DNA from: Flagellimonas taeanensis
GTDB taxonomy: Bacteria > Bacteroidota > Bacteroidia > Flavobacteriales > Flavobacteriaceae
Direction: 5' to 3'
NCBI RefSeq assembly: GCF_003584105.1
Contig: NZ_QXFO01000018.1
Span: 186,001 to 250,000, forward strand
Length of the DNA: 64,000 nucleotides
Shown here: positions 19,862-28,681 of the stretch, piece by piece
Layout: each line of letters starts with the position of its first letter
Position numbering within the stretch: position 1 is the first letter of the stretch
The notes under the pieces: model-generated
Told to the model about the DNA's origin: nothing
The model's database searches: none
The model's input: only the letters and a program-made list of their open reading frames with translations
Program-made: the position numbers and the translations under genes

Positions 19862-21078
19862 TGGCACAAAATACAGTAACCATGATGGGGTTGGGCTATA
19901 TTGGCCTACCCACTGCTGCGTTGATCGCAGGAAACGGAACCAAAGTGAACGGGGTGGACGTGAACCCAAAAGTGGTGGATACCATCAATAAGGGAAAAGT
20001 GCATATTGTGGAACCTGATTTGGAAGAAGCGGTATCCAAGGCGGTCAAGGAAGGTTTTCTGCAGGCCAATCTTGAACCAAAAGAAGCAGACGCCTACCTT
20101 ATCGTAGTGCCTACTCCGTTCAAGGAGAAAAATGAACCGGACATATCCTATGTGGAGGCGGCCACCAGGGCAGTTTTGCCACTTTTGAAGGCAGGGGACC
20201 TCTATATCATAGAATCTACCTCACCTATCGGGACTACGGAAAAGATGAGAGATCTTATTTTTGGTGCCCGTCCAGAACTTAAGGGAAAGATTTATATGGC
20301 CTATTGCCCGGAAAGGGTGTTGCCCGGTAATGTGATGTATGAATTGGTACATAACGACCGTGTCATTGGTGGAATAGATGCAGAATCAACCGAAAGGGCC
20401 ATTGCATTTTATGCAGCCTATGTGAAAGGTGAACTGCACCCCACAAATGCCCGTACCGCAGAGATGTGCAAGCTGGTGGAGAACTCTTCACGCGATGTAC
20501 AGATTGCCTTTGCGAACGAACTTTCCTTGATTTGTGACAAAGCCGAGATCAATGTTTGGGAACTCATCAAATTGGCCAACAAGCACCCAAGGGTTAATAT
20601 TTTACAGCCTGGATGCGGTGTTGGAGGACATTGTATTGCCGTGGACCCTTATTTTATTGTGTCCGATTACCCAATGGAGTCAAAAATTATAGGTACAGCC
20701 CGTGAAATCAACAATTACAAATCGTTTTGGTGCGCAGAAAAAGTACAGAGCGAGAAGTTGAAGTTTGAATTGGAGCACGGATACAAACCAAAAGTGGCCT
20801 TGATGGGGTTGGCATTCAAGCCGAATATTGATGATTTGCGCGAATCTCCAGCCAAGTACATAGCACAAAAGGTGCTACAGAACACCAACAACGAAGAATA
20901 TTTTATCGTGGAACCCAATATTGAGTCCCACAATGTATTCAAATTGACGGATTACAAAACGGCGTTTGATGAAGCGGACATTGTAGTCTATCTAGTGGCC
21001 CACAGTCAGTTCAAGGAACTTCCTAAGGATAGCGGTAAAAAGATACTGGATTTTTGTGGGATCTTGGAAGCAAAGTAA
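19861..21078 (+). CDS. wecC: UDP-N-acetyl-D-mannosamine dehydrogenase
   Basis: A 405-residue NAD-dependent dehydrogenase of the UDP-glucose/GDP-mannose dehydrogenase family that oxidises UDP-ManNAc at C6 in two steps to UDP-ManNAcA. It has MGLGYIGLPTAALIA (10-24), ESTSPIGTTEKM, and the catalytic cysteine loop PGCGVGGHCIAVDP (about 252-265). HP(R/V)VN before the Cys loop is typical of WecC rather than of Ugd. The start is GTG overlapping the last base of the wecB stop. The product is a uronic acid, so the polymer is likely anionic unless the AsnB-like enzyme amidates it. Confidence 0.92.
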   Translation: MAQNTVTMMGLGYIGLPTAALIAGNGTKVNGVDVNPKVVDTINKGKVHIVEPDLEEAVSKAVKEGFLQANLEPKEADAYLIVVPTPFKEKNEPDISYVEAATRAVLPLLKAGDLYIIESTSPIGTTEKMRDLIFGARPELKGKIYMAYCPERVLPGNVMYELVHNDRVIGGIDAESTERAIAFYAAYVKGELHPTNARTAEMCKLVENSSRDVQIAFANELSLICDKAEINVWELIKLANKHPRVNILQPGCGVGGHCIAVDPYFIVSDYPMESKIIGTAREINNYKSFWCAEKVQSEKLKFELEHGYKPKVALMGLAFKPNIDDLRESPAKYIAQKVLQNTNNEEYFIVEPNIESHNVFKLTDYKTAFDEADIVVYLVAHSQFKELPKDSGKKILDFCGILEAK

Positions 21079-21098
21079 GGGCATAAAATATCAATAGG

Positions 21099-22160
21099 AT
21101 GAAAGATGGATTAATTGTTCTGGCTCAGTCTATGGAACAGCCTAGAATAGTTAAGAGGATTAACCAAAAGGCACAAGAATACAAGAGTGTTCACGTCTAT
21201 GGTTTTACCAGAAATGTCCACTCTGTCCAGAACCATGAAGTTCTTAGGCAAAATGAAAATGTAACGATCACCATTGCTGGTCAATTAAAGAACAAAGAGT
21301 ATCTACAAAGGGCTTTTACATTTCTAAGATTGGTCAGGTTGATTTATGGTCAATATGGGTTCAAACAGAAGAATGTTTATGTTTTTGGGCTAGATCTGAG
21401 AATTCTGAGCTTTTTTCTTATCAATGCCAAAATCGATTATGAGATCAGTGATGTTATTTGGCTCTATGCGGGAAAAACAAAGCGAAGGATTTTTAGCCGC
21501 TTAGATAATTTCCTTGCAGGAAAATCTCGTAAAGTGGTATTTACCACAAAAAGCTTTTATGAGACCTATTATAAAAATTCGGTAAAGGAAAGCCAGGTCG
21601 AGATAGCTGAAAATAAACTAGAGACGTATGGTCGGGTGGCCCCCATAGAACAAATGATGACCGACAAGGTTAGAATTGCATATATAGGTGCATTCAGGTA
21701 TGTTAATATCATTGAAAATTTAATTGCTACGGTAAGCAAGAATGATGATTTGGTACTCAATTTTTATGGAGGAACACATGGAGGTGGACTAATGGAGACC
21801 ATAGAAAGAGCAACCCATGACTGTGACAATATCTTTTACCATGGACCGTTCAAAAACCCAGACGATCTGGAAAGGATTTATGGGGAGAACAATTTAAATT
21901 TTGTGGTGTATGATAATACGCTGGAGAATGAAAAAGTGGCTATGCCCAATAAGTTTTATGAATCAGGTTTTTTCAACATACCCATTGTGTGTGCCACAGG
22001 GACCTATGTTGGACAAAGGGTTTTGGAACAAGGTCTGGGGTGGACAATTGATACAGATATCAATTCTATTTCCAGTTTTTTGAATACAATTTCCATCGCA
22101 GAATTGGTAGAAAGACATAACGATATCAAAAAGCAGGACAAAAGTCATTTTATAACATAG
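21099..22160 (+). CDS. Glycosyltransferase, GT-B fold
   Basis: A 353-residue protein with two Rossmann-like halves. The C-terminal half has RIAYIGAFRYVNIIENLI (about 190-207), a nucleotide-sugar region around YHGPFKNPDDLERIYGENNLNFVVYD and MPNKFYESGFFNIPIV, the usual GT4-like EX7E-type area (KFYESGFFNIP). The N-terminal half is diverged and I cannot name the donor. Position between wecC and capE suggests it transfers ManNAcA or FucNAc, but that is inference. It is 20 bp from wecC and 18 bp from capE, inside the same transcript. Confidence 0.7.
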   Translation: MKDGLIVLAQSMEQPRIVKRINQKAQEYKSVHVYGFTRNVHSVQNHEVLRQNENVTITIAGQLKNKEYLQRAFTFLRLVRLIYGQYGFKQKNVYVFGLDLRILSFFLINAKIDYEISDVIWLYAGKTKRRIFSRLDNFLAGKSRKVVFTTKSFYETYYKNSVKESQVEIAENKLETYGRVAPIEQMMTDKVRIAYIGAFRYVNIIENLIATVSKNDDLVLNFYGGTHGGGLMETIERATHDCDNIFYHGPFKNPDDLERIYGENNLNFVVYDNTLENEKVAMPNKFYESGFFNIPIVCATGTYVGQRVLEQGLGWTIDTDINSISSFLNTISIAELVERHNDIKKQDKSHFIT

Positions 22161-22178
22161 ACCAAAATACAATTAGAT

Positions 22179-23192
22179 ATGTTCAAAGGCAAAACATTAT
22201 TGATAACAGGGGGTACCGGCTCTTTTGGAAATGCCGTCTTGGATCGTTTTCTTCAAACGGATATAGGGGAAATCCGTATTTTCAGTAGGGACGAGAAAAA
22301 GCAGGACGATATGCGTAACCGCTTGAAAAACCCCAAGATCAAATTCTATATAGGTGATGTACGGGACTTCAACAGCATCAACCATGCCATGTACGGAGTT
22401 GATTATGTGTTCCATGCAGCGGCCCTTAAGCAAGTGCCTTCCTGCGAATTTTTTCCCATTGAAGCCGCGAAGACCAATGTGTTCGGTACACAGAATACCA
22501 TTGATGCGGCTGTGGCCAATAAGGTCCAACGGATCATTTGTCTAAGTACGGACAAGGCAGCATATCCCATAAACGCTATGGGGATAAGCAAGGCTTTGAT
22601 GGAGAAGGTAGCCGTAGCGGCATCGAGGAATATTCCGCAAGATGCCACCAAGGTGTGTCTCACGCGTTATGGAAACGTCATGGCTTCCAGAGGCTCGGTC
22701 ATTCCGTTGTTTGTAGACCAGATCAAAGCTGGAAACCCACTTACGGTGACCGATCCCAACATGACCCGCTTTTTAATGTCACTCGAGGATGCGGTGGACC
22801 TAGTGTTGTTTGCCTTTGAGCATGGCAACCAAGGAGACCTGTTTGTGAACAAGGCCCCTGCCAGTACCATTGGCGACTTGGCCAAGGCCATAAAGGATAT
22901 CTTTAAGGCAGATAACGAGATCAAGGTGATAGGTACCCGTCACGGGGAAAAACTTTACGAAACACTCTGTACCCGGGAAGAAATGCAGAAAGCCGAGGAT
23001 ATGGGCGATTTCTACAGGATTCCTGCAGATAATAGGGACCTGAACTATAGCAGGTATTTTTCGGAAGGAGAAAAAGACATCAGTGCCATAGAGGATTACC
23101 ATTCGCACAATACCAAGCATTTGGACCATGAGGAACTAAAACAGACCCTTCTCAATCTGGATTTTATCAAAGAACAGCTCAATGCACAATAA
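22179..23192 (+). CDS. capE: UDP-GlcNAc 4,6-dehydratase/5-epimerase CapE
   Basis: A 337-residue SDR enzyme that starts UDP-L-FucNAc synthesis by dehydrating UDP-GlcNAc and inverting C5. It has LLITGGTGSFGNAVL (6-20), SRDEKKQDDMRN, ALKQVPSCEFFP, and STDKAAYPINAMGISKALMEK, where Met replaces the usual Tyr in the MxxxK motif as in CapE/FnlA/WbjB. Next to it lie capF and capG, so the full CapEFG pathway is present. The last 11 bp overlap the following cupin gene, indicating coupled translation. Confidence 0.92.
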   Translation: MFKGKTLLITGGTGSFGNAVLDRFLQTDIGEIRIFSRDEKKQDDMRNRLKNPKIKFYIGDVRDFNSINHAMYGVDYVFHAAALKQVPSCEFFPIEAAKTNVFGTQNTIDAAVANKVQRIICLSTDKAAYPINAMGISKALMEKVAVAASRNIPQDATKVCLTRYGNVMASRGSVIPLFVDQIKAGNPLTVTDPNMTRFLMSLEDAVDLVLFAFEHGNQGDLFVNKAPASTIGDLAKAIKDIFKADNEIKVIGTRHGEKLYETLCTREEMQKAEDMGDFYRIPADNRDLNYSRYFSEGEKDISAIEDYHSHNTKHLDHEELKQTLLNLDFIKEQLNAQ

Positions 23193-23610
23193 TTTTCTGA
23201 TCAAAGGGGACTTGTATGGTGATGAAAGGGGAACTATGCGCTTTGTCAATGCGTTCGATATGGCAGAAGTGGTCCGGTTCTATGAAATCGCTCCAAAAGA
23301 TCAGAAAATCATAAGGGCTTGGCAAGGACACAGGCATGAGAAAAAATGGTTTTATTGCCTGTCTGGTTCGTTTGTGATCAATATTGTTGAACTCAATGAT
23401 TTTAATGACCCTTCAGGTAATCTCACACCAATGCGGATAGAAATCGATTCATCGGTCCCTGAAGTTCTTGCTGTTCCCGGAGGATTCGCCACAGGAATAA
23501 AGGCCTCTTCTGAAAATGCCAGATTACAGGTTTTTTCCAATGCCTCATTGCAAGAATCCATGGACGATAATCTTAGGTTTCCGCTGGAAAAATGGGCAGC
23601 TCAATGGTAA
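23182..23610 (+). CDS. Cupin sugar epimerase/isomerase-like protein (WxcM/FdtA-like)
   Basis: A 142-residue single-domain cupin. RAWQGHRHEKKWFYCLSGSFVINIVEL (about 45-71) contains the metal or substrate-binding His pair, and VPGGFATGI is the strand typical of the RmlC/FdtA group. Related proteins epimerise or isomerise nucleotide-linked keto-sugars. It lies between capE and capF and overlaps both neighbouring reading regions, although CapF already has its own cupin domain. It may speed an epimerisation step of the FucNAc pathway or act on a keto intermediate; neither is shown by the sequence. Confidence 0.75.
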   Translation: MHNNFLIKGDLYGDERGTMRFVNAFDMAEVVRFYEIAPKDQKIIRAWQGHRHEKKWFYCLSGSFVINIVELNDFNDPSGNLTPMRIEIDSSVPEVLAVPGGFATGIKASSENARLQVFSNASLQESMDDNLRFPLEKWAAQW

Positions 23611-23621
23611 TCAAAAATAAG

Positions 23622-24764
23622 ATGGAAAAACTAAGAATAGGAATAACAGGTCAGGCAGGTTTTGTGGGGTATCATTTGTACAACACCTTATCCTTGAGGG
23701 ATGATGTGGAGCTGATCCCTTTTGAGCGGTCTTTTTTTGAGAACCCCAAAGCGTTGTCCCAATTTGTTTCGGCCTGTGACACCATAGTCCATTTGGCCGC
23801 GATGAACCGCCATGAAGACCCCAATGTAATCTATGGGACCAATATCGGGTTGGTGGATAAACTGATACAGGCTTGTACAACTACCCGTTCCAACCCACAT
23901 ATCATTTTTTCTTCGTCTTCCCAAGAACTAAAGGACAACCTCTACGGAAAGTCAAAAAAGGAAGGCAAGGAAAAGTTCATGGACTGGGCCAATGGATCGG
24001 GAGGTAAGTTCACCTCGTTGACCATACCTAACGTATTTGGACCATTCGGAAGGCCCAATTACAACTCAGTGGTTGCCACTTTTTGTCATAAAGTAGCCCA
24101 TGATGAAGAGCCGACCATTATCAATGATGGAGAGGTAGGGCTCATATATATCAACGATCTGGTCAAGATTTTCATCGATACCATTTTTGCAAAAGAACCA
24201 TCAAAACCATTGACAAACAATAGTTTTGAAGTGGACATAGCACCAAATCATTTTGTGAAAGTCTCACGTATATTGGAATTGTTGAACAGGTTTAAAACGG
24301 ATTATGTAGGTAATGGTATTTTCCCAAATTTGGAGGATCATTTTGAAAAATCCCTTTTTAACACATTTCGATGCTATGTCCCAGAGTCACATTATCCCGT
24401 AAAATTCACAAAACATACCGACCCACGTGGGACCTTTGTGGAAATTGCAAGGACGCAGACATCAGGCCAGTTTTCGTTTTCCACTACGGTTCCCGGTATA
24501 ACCAGGGGCAATCACTTCCATACCCGAAAAGCCGAACGTTTTGCGGTCATAAGGGGGAAGGCACGGATCCAATTACGGAGGATTGGGACGGACGAAGTGA
24601 TCAATTATGAATTGGATGGTGATGAGCCCGCTTATGTGGATATGCCCATCTGGTACACCCATAATATTACCAACACTGGGGATGAGGAGTTGATTACGTT
24701 GTTCTGGATCAATGAGCCATATGATCCTGAGGATGCCGACACCTATTTTGAGAATGTTGAATAA
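23622..24764 (+). CDS. capF: Bifunctional UDP-sugar reductase/epimerase CapF
   Basis: A two-domain enzyme of about 380 residues. The N-terminal SDR domain (about 1-245) has LRIGITGQAGFVGYHL and SSSSQELKDNLYGKSKKEGKE with a YxxxK; the C-terminal cupin (about 255-375) has PGITRGNHFHTRKAERFAVI with metal-binding histidines and VDMPIWYTHNITN. CapF epimerises C3 of the CapE product and then reduces C4 with NADPH, giving UDP-N-acetyl-L-talosamine. The ATG at 23622 (MEKLRIG) is preferred over the earlier ATG at 23592, which overlaps the cupin gene and adds a non-conserved decapeptide. It overlaps capG by 11 bp. Confidence 0.9.
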   Translation: MEKLRIGITGQAGFVGYHLYNTLSLRDDVELIPFERSFFENPKALSQFVSACDTIVHLAAMNRHEDPNVIYGTNIGLVDKLIQACTTTRSNPHIIFSSSSQELKDNLYGKSKKEGKEKFMDWANGSGGKFTSLTIPNVFGPFGRPNYNSVVATFCHKVAHDEEPTIINDGEVGLIYINDLVKIFIDTIFAKEPSKPLTNNSFEVDIAPNHFVKVSRILELLNRFKTDYVGNGIFPNLEDHFEKSLFNTFRCYVPESHYPVKFTKHTDPRGTFVEIARTQTSGQFSFSTTVPGITRGNHFHTRKAERFAVIRGKARIQLRRIGTDEVINYELDGDEPAYVDMPIWYTHNITNTGDEELITLFWINEPYDPEDADTYFENVE

Positions 24765-25920
24765 CGAACCTATAAAAGATTCACCCTTGAAAAAGCTTAA
24801 AGTATTGACCGTTGTAGGGACCAGACCGGAGATTATCCGACTTGCCTGTGTCCTGAACGCACTGGATGCCAACGAAGCCATTGACCATACCTTGGTCCAC
24901 ACAGGCCAAAATTATGATTATGAACTCAATGAGATCTTCTTTGAAGATTTTGGTATTAGAAAACCCGATTACTTTTTGGGTGCTGCTGGAAAAAATGCGT
25001 CGGAGACGGTAGGCAACATATTGATCAAGATAGATCCGTTGCTCGAAAAGATTGCTCCAGATGCCTTTTTGGTCTTGGGGGACACCAATTCTTGCCTTTG
25101 CGCCATTCCTGCCAAAAAGCGGAAGATCCCTGTTTTCCATATGGAGGCGGGCAATAGGTGTTTTGACCAAAGGGTGCCCGAGGAGACCAATAGGAAAATT
25201 GTGGACCATGTATCGGACGTGAACCTGACCTACAGCGATATTGCAAGGGAATATTTGCTTCGTGAGGGATTGCCGCCCGATAGGGTGATCAAGACAGGAA
25301 GCCCAATGTACGAGGTGCTCCATCAGTTCAGGGACAAGATAGATGCTTCCAGTGTTTTGGAAGATTTGGGCTTGGAAAAAGAAAAATATTTTGTGGTGTC
25401 CTCGCATCGGGAAGAAAACATCAGCAACCCCAAAAACTTTGATGGTTTGATGGAATCGCTCAACCGCATAGCGGAGGAATATGGTTATCCTGTAATTGTA
25501 TCCACGCACCCAAGGACCAGGAACATGCTGGATTCCAAAAAGGTGGAGGCCCACAAGAACATACAGTTTTTAAAACCTTTGGGTTTTTCGGACTATAATG
25601 CCCTACAGATCAATTCCTTTGCCGTTTTGTCCGACAGTGGTACCATATCCGAAGAATCCTCGATATTGAATTTCAGGGCATTGAACATTAGGGAAGCACA
25701 CGAAAGGCCAGAGGCCATGGAAGAAGCCTCAGTGATGATGGTTGGGCTAAACCCGGATAGGATCATGCAGGGGCTTAAAGCACTGGAAGTACAAAAGAGG
25801 AGTCCCGAACGCAATTTTAGGCAAGTTTCGGACTACTCAATGCCCAATGTGAGCGAGAAAGTGGTGCGGATCATCATCTCTTATGTGGATTATATAAACA
25901 GGGTGGTATGGCAGAAGTAA
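24754..25920 (+). CDS. capG: UDP-sugar 2-epimerase CapG (UDP-L-FucNAc-forming)
   Basis: A GT-B-fold non-hydrolysing 2-epimerase of about 388 residues. It contains VVGTRPEIIRLACVL, HTGQNYDYELNEIFF, VLGDTNSCL, FHMEAGNRCFDQRVPEETNRK, SSHREENI and SDSGTISEESSIL, the CapG/FnlC versions of the WecB motifs. It converts UDP-N-acetyl-L-talosamine to UDP-N-acetyl-L-fucosamine, ending the CapEFG route. The ATG at 24754 is chosen because upstream in-frame ATGs (24712 on) lie deep inside capF. The 3' end overlaps the next transferase by 13 bp. Confidence 0.9.
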   Translation: MLNNEPIKDSPLKKLKVLTVVGTRPEIIRLACVLNALDANEAIDHTLVHTGQNYDYELNEIFFEDFGIRKPDYFLGAAGKNASETVGNILIKIDPLLEKIAPDAFLVLGDTNSCLCAIPAKKRKIPVFHMEAGNRCFDQRVPEETNRKIVDHVSDVNLTYSDIAREYLLREGLPPDRVIKTGSPMYEVLHQFRDKIDASSVLEDLGLEKEKYFVVSSHREENISNPKNFDGLMESLNRIAEEYGYPVIVSTHPRTRNMLDSKKVEAHKNIQFLKPLGFSDYNALQINSFAVLSDSGTISEESSILNFRALNIREAHERPEAMEEASVMMVGLNPDRIMQGLKALEVQKRSPERNFRQVSDYSMPNVSEKVVRIIISYVDYINRVVWQK

Positions 25921-27107
25921 AGAAGGTCATCTTTGTGGCATTGGGTTTTCCAAACATTGAAAAAAGGAGATTTCTTTACTCCAGCCTTATGATGGAATTT
26001 CAGAGAAAGGGACACGATGTTTTTGTCATAGCTGCGGACGATGATAGAAAGCAGTCTGAAATTGTCATTGAAAAGGGAATCAAAATCCTTAGGGTCCCTT
26101 CTTTGAGCCTATTCGGAAAGAGCAAGATCATCAAAGGGCTGTCCAATGTGCTCTTACCTTATTTGTACAAAAGGGCCTTGAAAAAACATAAGATTGCATT
26201 GGATTTTGATCTTATCCTGATGCCCACGCCTCCCATTACCTTGATAGATGTGGTCCTTTGGATCAAGAAAAAATCAAAAGGAAAACTGTACTTGATCCTA
26301 AGGGATATTTTTCCACAAAACGCGGTGGACCTTAAAATGATGAAACCCAACAGTTTTATACATTCCTTTTTCAGGAAAAAGGAAGTGAAGCTCTATGGGG
26401 CCTCCGATCTGATAGGCTGTATGTCCCAGGCAAATATTGATTTTGTGAAAAAGCACAATCCTGGATTGGATACCAAAAAGCTTCATTTGCTTCCCAATTG
26501 GGCCGATTTGGATGAAATCGATGAGGTAGATTTGAGCGCCACCAAAGAGCAGTATGGACTTCAAGACAAAATTGTCGCCATTTTCGGTGGCAATATGGGG
26601 AAACCCCAGAAGTTGGAGAATATTGTCAATTTGGCCAAAAGCTGCCAAGATATTGAAGATCTGGTGTTCTTTTTGGTAGGACGAGGAACTGAAAGGGAGA
26701 GGATCTATAAAATGGTGAACGATCTTGGGTTAAAGAACATGATCATTAAGGAAAGCCTCCCCAAAAATGAGTACAACAATATTTTAAGGATTGCTGATAT
26801 TGGCCTTATTTCCTTAAGTGAAAACTTCACGATACCCAACTATCCATCCAAGGTATTGGCTTACTATCAGTTCAAAAAGCCAGTTCTTGCCTCTGTGGAC
26901 CTGAACACGGACTTTGGGACCATGCAGGAGGAAATAAACTGTGGATATTGGTCTGAGGCGGGGAATATTGAGGCATTCAAAGAAAACCTATTGAAATTGT
27001 ACAAGGATAAAAAACTCAGGGAAGAGCTTGGCGAAAATGGGTACAATTACTTAAAGACGCACCTTACTACCGAGATTGCCTACGAGACCATAATGGAACA
27101 CATGTAG
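25908..27107 (+). CDS. Family 4 glycosyltransferase (WbuB-like)
   Basis: A 399-residue GT-B transferase. The N-terminal half has VALGFPNIEKRR and the stretch LYLILRDIFPQNAVDL (about 126-141), and the C-terminal half NMGKPQKLENIV, FLVGRGTERERI and IPNYPSKVLAYYQFKKPVLA (EX7E-type area). This set resembles WbuB/WbjE enzymes that transfer L-FucNAc, matching the CapEFG genes directly upstream. The 13-bp overlap with capG supports functional coupling. It is the last gene of the asnB-led block; a strong terminator follows. Confidence 0.85.
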   Translation: MAEVKKVIFVALGFPNIEKRRFLYSSLMMEFQRKGHDVFVIAADDDRKQSEIVIEKGIKILRVPSLSLFGKSKIIKGLSNVLLPYLYKRALKKHKIALDFDLILMPTPPITLIDVVLWIKKKSKGKLYLILRDIFPQNAVDLKMMKPNSFIHSFFRKKEVKLYGASDLIGCMSQANIDFVKKHNPGLDTKKLHLLPNWADLDEIDEVDLSATKEQYGLQDKIVAIFGGNMGKPQKLENIVNLAKSCQDIEDLVFFLVGRGTERERIYKMVNDLGLKNMIIKESLPKNEYNNILRIADIGLISLSENFTIPNYPSKVLAYYQFKKPVLASVDLNTDFGTMQEEINCGYWSEAGNIEAFKENLLKLYKDKKLREELGENGYNYLKTHLTTEIAYETIMEHM

Positions 27108-27129
27108 GCGAAAAAGTTCTTCAAATAAA

Positions 27130-27158
27130 AAGGCCCACTTTTAAAGTGGGCCTTTTTA
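27130..27158. terminator. Bidirectional terminator between the biosynthetic block and ugd
   Basis: A stem AAGGCCCACTTT/AAAGTGGGCCTT flanked by A-run and T-run (27130-27158). It ends the asnB-to-WbuB transcript and the converging ugd transcript. Confidence 0.9.
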
Positions 27159-27173
27159 TTGTTACAGCAATAA

Positions 27174-28511
27174 TTAGCCGATATTTTTTTTGCCGATTTG
27201 GTGGTAGGTGAAACCGAGTTGATGGAGCCTATCACTATCAAACTGGTTCCTTCCATCAAAGATGATGGGTTCTTTCAGGCCGCTTTTTATCTCCAAGAAA
27301 TCCGGGGAGCGGAATTCTTTCCATTCAGTCAATAACAATAGGGCATCGGCCCCTTTCAGGGCCTCATATTTGGTCTCGGTGTACGTGACGTCCTTTACAT
27401 CTTTTAAATAATAGGATTGTGCCTCATGGATGGCCTTCGGGTCATAGGCCTGTACCTTGGCTCCCAAAGCGGTCAGTTTTTTAATGATATAGATGGACGG
27501 GGCTTCACGCATGTCATCTGTTCCCGGTTTAAAGGACAGTCCCCAAACAGCAAAGGTTTTTCCTGATAGGTCTTCTCCAAAATGGGAGATTACTTTGTCC
27601 GCTATTACAAATTTTTGCCTGTCATTCACATCTTCTACAGCATTGAGCAGCTGTGCATGGTATCCATTCTGTTCAGCGGTCTTCTTTAGGGCCTTCACAT
27701 CTTTTGGGAAACAAGAACCACCATATCCACTGCCAGGATAGATAAAACTGTATCCGATACGACTGTCAGAGCCTATACCTATACGGACCTTATTGACATC
27801 GGCTCCGACCAATTCACAGATGTTGGCGACTTCGTTCATAAAGGAAATCTTTGTGGCCAGCATGGCATTTGCCACATATTTTGTCATTTCAGCCGACCGT
27901 ACATCCATGACCAACATTCGGTCCATACTGCTCCTGAAGAAAGGAGCGTACAATTGGCGCATGCTTTCGGCAGTGTCCTTGTCCTCGGTACCTACCACAA
28001 CCCGGTCTGGCTTCATAAAATCGCTTATGGCATCCCCCTCCTTAAGAAATTCTGGGTTGGATACCACATGGAATTCAATTTTTTCTCCTCTCTTCTCCAA
28101 CTCTTTTTCAATTACCGCCCTTACCTTGTCCGCAGTACCTACGGGCACTGTGGACTTGTCCACTACAATAAGGGGAGTGGTCATGTGCTTCCCTATTTCA
28201 GTGGCCACTTGGAGCACGTATTTCAAATCGGCAGAGCCGTCTTCTCCCATGGGAGTGCCTACAGCGATAAAAGCCATATCGCAATTGTCCAGACATTTTT
28301 TGAGTTGTGTGTGGAATAGCAAGGTTTTGTTGGCCACGTTGCGCATCACCATGGCTTCAAGCCCAGGCTCATATATAGGAATGATGCCCTTTTCGAGATT
28401 TTCTATCTTTTTTTCATCTATGTCAACGCAGGTCACCGTGTTGCCCATTTCGGCAAAACAAGTTCCTGTGACCAAACCTACATATCCAGTACCTACTATT
28501 GTTAATTTCAT
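27174..28511 (-). CDS. ugd: UDP-glucose 6-dehydrogenase
   Basis: A 445-residue NAD-dependent enzyme that oxidises UDP-glucose to UDP-glucuronate. It has [17 protein letters not shown] (4-20), [11 protein letters not shown], the catalytic loop [18 protein letters not shown] with the essential Cys (about 262), and [17 protein letters not shown]. It is distinct from wecC in these loops. On the minus strand next to a UDP-glucuronate epimerase-like gene, but the 170-bp gap suggests separate promoters. It supplies uronic acid precursors for the polymer or other glycans. Confidence 0.93.
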   Translation of the reverse strand: MKLTIVGTGYVGLVTGTCFAEMGNTVTCVDIDEKKIENLEKGIIPIYEPGLEAMVMRNVANKTLLFHTQLKKCLDNCDMAFIAVGTPMGEDGSADLKYVLQVATEIGKHMTTPLIVVDKSTVPVGTADKVRAVIEKELEKRGEKIEFHVVSNPEFLKEGDAISDFMKPDRVVVGTEDKDTAESMRQLYAPFFRSSMDRMLVMDVRSAEMTKYVANAMLATKISFMNEVANICELVGADVNKVRIGIGSDSRIGYSFIYPGSGYGGSCFPKDVKALKKTAEQNGYHAQLLNAVEDVNDRQKFVIADKVISHFGEDLSGKTFAVWGLSFKPGTDDMREAPSIYIIKKLTALGAKVQAYDPKAIHEAQSYYLKDVKDVTYTETKYEALKGADALLLLTEWKEFRSPDFLEIKSGLKEPIIFDGRNQFDSDRLHQLGFTYHQIGKKNIG

Positions 28512-28681
28512 GTTGTTGAAGAATGTTCAGATATCAATTGGAGCACAAATATGCAACAAACCCGTAAAATGTCCGGAAGGTTCCGGATAAACTTTTCATA
28601 AAATGGATAAAGTGCAAGTAGGTGTCCATGAATTGTGTACAGAGTCTTTTTTGGTTTTACCAAAGCATCATTCGTGACTTG

